Virus record (IMG/VR): IMGVR_UViG_3300028559_002034
Coordinates: 1-24,911 of that record
Reading direction: 5' to 3' (one strand)
Source of the DNA: a virus
Length of the DNA: 24,911 bases
The notes under the pieces were generated by a model. The model was not told where the DNA came from. It saw nothing but the letters and a program-made list of their open reading frames with translations, and ran no database searches. This document shows positions 21,096-24,911 of this stretch, in pieces. The translations under genes were made by a program, and so were the position numbers. Numbering within the stretch: position 1 is the stretch's first letter; each line of letters starts with the position of its first letter.

Positions 21096-21416
21096 ATGAA
21101 AAAATTAAAACACATTAAACTATTTGAGAACTACGGAGAATTTGATCCCAAAGTTTTCAATTTTGAAGCAGCAATAGAAGGTTTTATGCAATGTACTTTT
21201 GGTGGACTTTCCAGATATTTCAGATCTAATAAAGATGATAAGGATCTGAAGAACCTTACAGACGCTCTTAAAGTAACAAATAAAATTGGGGATTTAGGTA
21301 AAATACTCGCAGAATTTGAAAATGATGAATTTGACACATTTAACGAAGTTTTTGATCAAATGAGTAAAGAGGAATTCAAGAGGTCTGATTACTATATGAG
21401 AATTAACAATTTCTAA
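21096..21416 (+). CDS. Orphan protein with N-terminal MKKLKHIKLFE tag
   Basis: 106 aa, acidic. The start MKKLKHIKLFENYGEFD matches the tag type of the 5254 and 8423 proteins, and L-F-E fits the L-x-E recognition rule of the T4 prohead protease gp21. The body is helical (FNFEAAIEGFMQCTFGGLSRYF, DALKVTNKIGDLGKILAEF). It lies in a plus-strand late-type pair with the probable structural gene at 21572. It could be packaged in the capsid; this is inference. Confidence 0.75.
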   Translation: MKKLKHIKLFENYGEFDPKVFNFEAAIEGFMQCTFGGLSRYFRSNKDDKDLKNLTDALKVTNKIGDLGKILAEFENDEFDTFNEVFDQMSKEEFKRSDYYMRINNF

Positions 21417-21571
21417 AATGATCAGTTTATAGGCACGAAGAGCTGGAGAATTTTTTAATTTAGAAATCTGGAAATTGGGAGTATATTAATGATTTTTAAT
21501 ATATAAAATATAAATTTTAACACAATTTTGTCAGAAAACGTCTAAATATATAAAAATTCAAAACAAATTTT

Positions 21572-22357
21572 ATGATTAATAAAGAAAAAATAGAGGTCGA
21601 AAAGATCTATCAAAAAATTGATAAATTAGCAAAGGTAGGTAATGACAATTATATAAACTATCATATTTTCGTAGATGATATAATAAAAAGATCTCAATAT
21701 AATTTATTTAAAATTACATTGGAGTTAAAATATGATATTATAGTAGACGACCTAGATGTACCAACTGTAAAAAAGACATCTTGGAAGAAAATTCTTTTCA
21801 AAACAAACTCAACATTTCAAGAATTACATAAAATTTTATTTAAGAGTAGAGGTGTTTATCAAACAGGGCCTTATTATCATAAGCAATTACCTAGAACAAG
21901 AGCCGTTGTAATTGACTCTAAAGGATCAGGTGCTGAGCTTGAACCAGTTGTGGTTAATGGTGCAGTTACATCAATTAATATTATTAGACCTGGTCAAAAT
22001 TACTCAGCATCAGCTTCGGTTGTTATCACTGGTGGTATAATTCCAGCGAGTGCTACTCCGGTGGTGATTGGTTCTAAAATATATCAAGTTAATGTAACTG
22101 CAACAGGATCATCACACAACAGAGATCCAAAATTAGGTGTTATTAATGAAGTGGATAATTATATAAGTATTCTACCAGAGGGTATAGTTACAAGTGATTT
22201 ATTTCAGAAACTAACTAAGAATAAAACCACTATATTAATAGCAACAAAAGATGGCGCTACCCAGAGTGCAACTTTTAGTTCTTGGGATATTGGAAGATCT
22301 TATGATAAAAATTTAAATAAGTTATACACATCAGCCATTGATTATTTACTAACTTAA
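21572..22357 (+). CDS. Probable virion structural protein
   Basis: 261 aa. The N-terminal 100 residues are charged and helical; then a beta-rich segment, KGSGAELEPVVVNGAVTSINIIRPGQNYSASASVVITGG (about 117-155, shown here as a range with key residues G118-G120, N129-G130, P140-G141, Y144), matches the GSGA/NG/PGxGY pattern common in phage tail, baseplate and fibre proteins. AAATATATAAAAATT about 17 nt upstream of the ATG is a late-type box. The stop overlaps the convergent deoxyribonucleotidase stop by 4 nt. The exact virion part is not determined. Confidence 0.7.
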   Translation: MINKEKIEVEKIYQKIDKLAKVGNDNYINYHIFVDDIIKRSQYNLFKITLELKYDIIVDDLDVPTVKKTSWKKILFKTNSTFQELHKILFKSRGVYQTGPYYHKQLPRTRAVVIDSKGSGAELEPVVVNGAVTSINIIRPGQNYSASASVVITGGIIPASATPVVIGSKIYQVNVTATGSSHNRDPKLGVINEVDNYISILPEGIVTSDLFQKLTKNKTTILIATKDGATQSATFSSWDIGRSYDKNLNKLYTSAIDYLLT

Positions 22358-22854
22358 CAACCACAAAAAGATTCTATGGATCTTTGAGTTATAAAATCTT
22401 TATTAGACATAAGATAAGTAACAACTTTGTCCCAATTATTAAATTCATCAGAACCAAAGTGAATATGTTTACCTTCAAACTCTGATTGACCGTGTTCAAC
22501 TTGATCATCAACCAAGAAGTGTCCTTTTAATAAGGATTTATCAACACACATAATAGTTTTGGCTTGCATATCCATACCAAGATGTTTTCTAACCCATTGT
22601 GCTTTTTCTGTATAACAAGATAAATTTTGAACGGATGGTCTAGTTAAAATCCAAACATCAAAATATTTTTGTAGATGGTTTATAGAGTCAATAGCAAATG
22701 AAATTGATTCTAAATTCATAAAGAATCCAAATTGTGATTGTGGATATGGTTGTGATGGATTTGATTCCAATTCACTATTATATAACTTTTTAAAGTCACA
22801 TAAAACACCATCCATATCTACGTAAAGTCTCTTTTTTAATCTGCGTGTATCCAT
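22354..22854 (-). CDS. 5'(3')-deoxyribonucleotidase (NT5C-like HAD)
   Basis: 166 aa. HAD motif I is RLYVDMDGVLCDF (nucleophile D13, D15), motif II T71 in WILTRPS, a Lys in CVDKSLLKG, and motif III FLVDDQ (D116, D117). The layout, with the cap inserted after motif I and W-V-x-K-H-L-G, matches the NT5C family that dephosphorylates dNMPs. In a phage it can balance deoxynucleotide pools or remove unwanted dNMPs. It overlaps the 22836 gene by 19 nt. Confidence 0.85.
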   Translation of the reverse strand: MDTRRLKKRLYVDMDGVLCDFKKLYNSELESNPSQPYPQSQFGFFMNLESISFAIDSINHLQKYFDVWILTRPSVQNLSCYTEKAQWVRKHLGMDMQAKTIMCVDKSLLKGHFLVDDQVEHGQSEFEGKHIHFGSDEFNNWDKVVTYLMSNKDFITQRSIESFCGC

Positions 22855-23243
22855 TGTAAATCTTTTTTTAAATCGTTATTAATAAATTTTATCTTAGCGT
22901 CTCTCATATCCGAAACCAACATTCTCCAAAATTCTTTTGAATACATTGCGTGTCCTTTCCACCATTCTTCAAATTCATATGGTTGATATTTAATACAATA
23001 TTCTATCTCCATTATATTCATCCAATTATATGGATAAATACCATCATCTACTAATTGGTCTGGTAGAATTGGTTTTCCACCACCAGATGCTGTAAAATAA
23101 ACTCGACCATCTTCGGTTATAATTAAACTACCAAGAAGCATTGCTTTTTTGTAATCTTTTTTAAACAAAAAAGTATCACTACTGGTTTTATCCTGGTAGT
23201 AATACCTTAATGATGCGTATGAAGGATCAGTCTTGAGTTTCAT
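22836..23243 (-). CDS. Orphan protein (135 aa)
   Basis: Begins MKLKTDPSYASLRYYYQDKTSSDTFLFKK; contains GSLIITEDGRVYFTASGGGKPILPDQLVDDG, a beta-hairpin-rich stretch, and a tryptophan-rich centre (FEEWWKGHAMYSKEFWRML). No family recognised. It is the first gene of the pair with the deoxyribonucleotidase and has a TATATTTG box 4 nt upstream of its ATG. Confidence 0.65.
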   Translation of the reverse strand: MKLKTDPSYASLRYYYQDKTSSDTFLFKKDYKKAMLLGSLIITEDGRVYFTASGGGKPILPDQLVDDGIYPYNWMNIMEIEYCIKYQPYEFEEWWKGHAMYSKEFWRMLVSDMRDAKIKFINNDLKKDLQWIHAD

Positions 23244-23247
23244 ACTA

Positions 23248-23255
23248 CAAATATA
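23248..23255 (-). promoter_or_regulatory. Bacteroidota-type promoter -7 box TATATTTG
   Basis: Minus-strand TATATTTG just upstream of the ATG at 23243, with no clear TTTG at -33 but a T-rich tract there. Confidence 0.45.
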
Positions 23256-23285
23256 CGAAATAAAAGTTAATTAAAAAAATTAATC

Positions 23286-23762
23286 TTAAGCGTTTTCGTT
23301 TTCGTACATCCCATCGATATATTCAACATAAAGTTCTTTTTGCTTAACAACTTCAATTATCTGTTGAGTAATTTCAAGTTTAGGATTAACATAAACAACT
23401 GTGCTTTTATTAACCACTAGATCAAGTGAATTCTCAATTGAATATTCTTGAACAATATCCATAATTTGTTGGAAATTCTTCTCAACTTCTTCATTTTGTC
23501 TAGCAACAATATTAGATCTGAATTCAGACTCAGCTTGCATAGCTTTGTTTTGTAATTCTTTAAATCTCATTTGATTTTTTTGATTTGTAGCATCATCTAG
23601 TATTAGAGATTTAGATCCACTTAGAATAGTTTCCATCTCTACCTTGATAGCATCAATTAGTTCTGAAAATTCTTTTTTCTCTTTTTGAATAGATTTCAAT
23701 GATACATGATACGGTTCGAAGTTACGTAAAACTTCTTCAAAGTCTAGTATGTGAGTTGTCAT
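23286..23762 (-). CDS. OmpH/Skp-like coiled-coil protein without signal peptide
   Basis: 158 aa. A long helical region (about 17-110, with EKKEFSELIDAIKVEM and RFKELQNKAMQAESEFRSNI) leads to FQQIMDIVQEYSIENSLDLVVNKSTVVYVNP and EITQQIIEVV, which is the ending typical of OmpH/Skp periplasmic chaperones. Unlike those it has no signal peptide, so it would stay in the cytoplasm. It may be a phage assembly chaperone or scaffold (inference). AATAATATAAAAAATAAAAAC before the ATG is late-type. Confidence 0.65.
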   Translation of the reverse strand: MTTHILDFEEVLRNFEPYHVSLKSIQKEKKEFSELIDAIKVEMETILSGSKSLILDDATNQKNQMRFKELQNKAMQAESEFRSNIVARQNEEVEKNFQQIMDIVQEYSIENSLDLVVNKSTVVYVNPKLEITQQIIEVVKQKELYVEYIDGMYENENA

Positions 23763-23803
23763 AATTATGTTTTTATTTTTTATATTATTTTAATTATTTA
23801 AGT

Positions 23804-24544
23804 TTAAAAAATGTGTGTAGGTAAGTAGGTTTTAAGTTGTTCTTTAAAATCATGTGCCTTATGTATTTTGGCTTCAGAATCTGGTCCAATATGTACCAAG
23901 TAAGCACCTTTTGTTTCAAATCCCCATTCTTCCAATATCATTGAGTAAAGAGAAACTTGAATTGAATATTCGTTAAGATGGTTTTTCCAATACTCTTTAA
24001 ATGGATCAAGTAATTTTTGGTATTTACCTTTAAAGTGATCATCATGTGTAAAGGTACCATTAGTTTTCCAGTCTAAAATAAAGATATTTCCTTTGTAAAT
24101 AAATAGTGAGTCAAGTGTTCCGGCTATAGGATATCTCTTTGAAAAGATTCTTAGTTCGAATTTTAATGGAGATAATTTATGTAAATGTTTAGCATAAATT
24201 ATATTAAATTTATTAATTCGATCAACAATATCTAAATCAGTCGGTATATCTTGTGATATTTTATTATAATAATTTTCTATCCAAGTGTGTGTTGAATGTC
24301 CAACAAAATTACCTCTATCTCTTTTCTCTTCCCACTCTTTTAGAATATCCTCTTGTGTAACCCCAGCTTCTTCTGCTTTTTTCTTTGACAAAAAATCCTC
24401 TTCAAATGGCTTATGGAAGTTATGTAGGAACTTTGTTACAGATGTATATTTTACACCATTATAAGTGTACTTATGCCATTTAGGATCAAACTTAAATGCA
24501 CTATCGTTAAAACATTCAAATCTACTAATTAGATCATCTATCAT
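23804..24544 (-). CDS. RecB/Cas4-like PD-(D/E)XK exonuclease
   Basis: 246 aa. An early GVKYTSVTKFLHNF, then GHSTHTWIE (H83, H86), FELRIFSKRYPIAGTLDSLF (E130, D145), ILDWKTN (D158-x-K160) and EYSIQVSLYSMIL (Q196, Y200) are the five motifs of the RecB-family nuclease fold (PD-(D/E)XK with QxxxY). Phage members act in recombination, DNA end processing or host DNA degradation. It lies 31 nt after the small 24576 gene on the same strand. Confidence 0.85.
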   Translation of the reverse strand: MIDDLISRFECFNDSAFKFDPKWHKYTYNGVKYTSVTKFLHNFHKPFEEDFLSKKKAEEAGVTQEDILKEWEEKRDRGNFVGHSTHTWIENYYNKISQDIPTDLDIVDRINKFNIIYAKHLHKLSPLKFELRIFSKRYPIAGTLDSLFIYKGNIFILDWKTNGTFTHDDHFKGKYQKLLDPFKEYWKNHLNEYSIQVSLYSMILEEWGFETKGAYLVHIGPDSEAKIHKAHDFKEQLKTYLPTHIF

Positions 24545-24575
24545 TTAAGTTATATGATTTAACTAGTAGATTTGT

Positions 24576-24800
24576 TTATAATGACATAAAATCATTTATA
24601 ATTGATTCTTCTACTGGAATCTCGTACTCTCGAGTAAAATACCTAGAGGATTTTACCCTGTCAAATATTAGATCGGAGTATCTTTTTCTTTCATCAGCCA
24701 GTTGAATTTTTCTTTCCTCGATTAACTTTTCATCATTTTTTGATGCGTCTATATAAATGAAATCATCTATAGATTCTTCATATATTGAATCTTTATACAA
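24576..24800 (-). CDS. Small charged orphan, start uncertain
   Basis: 74 codons from TTG 24800; no ATG exists in this frame and the frame stays open about 60 nt further upstream. The protein is highly charged and helical (ASKNDEKLIEERKIQLADERKRYSDLIFDRV), ending EESIINDFMSL. It would lead the nuclease gene, but its beginning overlaps a plausible plus-strand coding start (24757-24911), so one of the two is wrong or disrupted. Confidence 0.45.
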   Translation of the reverse strand: MYKDSIYEESIDDFIYIDASKNDEKLIEERKIQLADERKRYSDLIFDRVKSSRYFTREYEIPVEESIINDFMSL

Positions 24801-24911
24801 ACTACTATACAGATAGAAGTACCGCAGATTTATACAAACTATTTGATGACAGTAAGTTTATGTATGAAGCCGTTTTTGATAAACCTAAGGACTTCTTCAA
24901 AATGATTTCTG
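24757..24911 (+). CDS. Possible start of a plus-strand gene, frame broken, runs off window
   Basis: From 24773 to the window end one plus frame is open and reads TDRSTADLYKLFDDSKF, MYEAVFDKPKDFFKMIS, which is convincingly protein-like. In the adjacent frame ATG 24757 gives MKSSIDSSYIESLYKLLY before TAG; removing one A at 24811 joins the two as ...YKLLYDRSTADLYKLF. It could be an indel, a TTG start (24785) in the second frame, or chance. TTTATACAAACTA is repeated here (24792 and 24830). Confidence 0.35.

Noticed and set aside
24553-24711. Plus-strand reading YDLTSRFVYNDIK...SEYLFLSSAS
   Set aside because: Protein-like at first sight but lacks a start, ends in TGA and is antisense to the charged minus-strand frame; kept as a doubt only.
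1-24911. CRISPR array, rRNA, insertion sequence or replication origin
   Set aside because: I saw no spaced direct repeats, rRNA-like sequence, transposase or clear iteron cluster; the only long exact repeat noticed is the 20-bp promoter pair.

Overview
The window looks like part of a large, strongly AT-rich tailed-phage genome (T4-like or jumbo type) infecting a Bacteroidota host, probably a flavobacterium. The phage evidence is dense packing with 4-26 nt gene overlaps, many small orphan genes, four free-standing homing endonuclease genes plus one remnant, nucleotide and folate enzymes, T4-late-type TATAAATA promoters and a DNA polymerase B-like fragment. The host evidence is promoter boxes of the Bacteroidota type (TATATTTG, with TTTG about 20 bp upstream) and a secreted protein of flavobacterial type at the left edge.

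Layout. 1-2000: a truncated secreted protein gene, a homing endonuclease and small orphans. 2000-4400: a large multi-domain glycosyltransferase overlapping a P-loop kinase. 4400-5130: a frameshifted HNH endonuclease. 5250-8820: plus-strand late-type genes (two starting with an MK/R-x-L-K-x-F-E tag, one exported protein, a speD-like AdoMet decarboxylase) alternating with minus-strand ferredoxin and small secreted or orphan genes, plus a tRNA with anticodon CUA. 8800-11660: dephospho-CoA kinase-like, adenylate kinase, a plus-strand homing endonuclease and a phage rnpA. 11700-15445: a compact minus-strand operon of small genes including DHFR, a DNA polymerase-like mini-palm, a micro-protein carrying polymerase motif A, and a PARG-type ADP-ribose glycohydrolase. 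15460-20900: an intrinsic terminator, a second glycosyltransferase, folD, a HAD phosphatase, an HTH regulator, a homing endonuclease, a PRPP synthetase-like gene and a MazG-like pyrophosphohydrolase. 20900-24911: a GIY-YIG remnant, two plus-strand late-type genes (one probably structural), a 5'(3')-deoxyribonucleotidase, an OmpH/Skp-like protein and a RecB/Cas4-like PD-(D/E)XK nuclease. No gene-free stretch exceeds 300 bp; the longest are 20905-21095 and 21417-21571.

How the genes fit together. DHFR, FolD, adenylate kinase, the deoxyribonucleotidase, the MazG-like enzyme and the PRPP synthetase form a nucleotide and one-carbon supply set. CoaE-like, the PRPP synthetase, the P-loop kinase and PARG touch CoA, NAD and ADP-ribose metabolism. 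The translation-related items are the tRNA(CUA) and RnpA.

Most notable. (1) The CUA tRNA lies immediately upstream, on the same strand, of a gene whose first codons read ATG TTG TAG and then stay open for 222 codons; all five genes ending in TAG have a TAA or TGA within 0-7 codons. This points to amber suppression or recoding with a possible built-in switch. (2) At least six unrelated small minus-strand proteins end in the same tail, R-[DE]-x-[KN]-[IL]-x-x-[IL]-hydrophobic, while plus-strand late-type proteins share an N-terminal tag. Both look like terminal targeting peptides. Neither conclusion could be tested here by database search.
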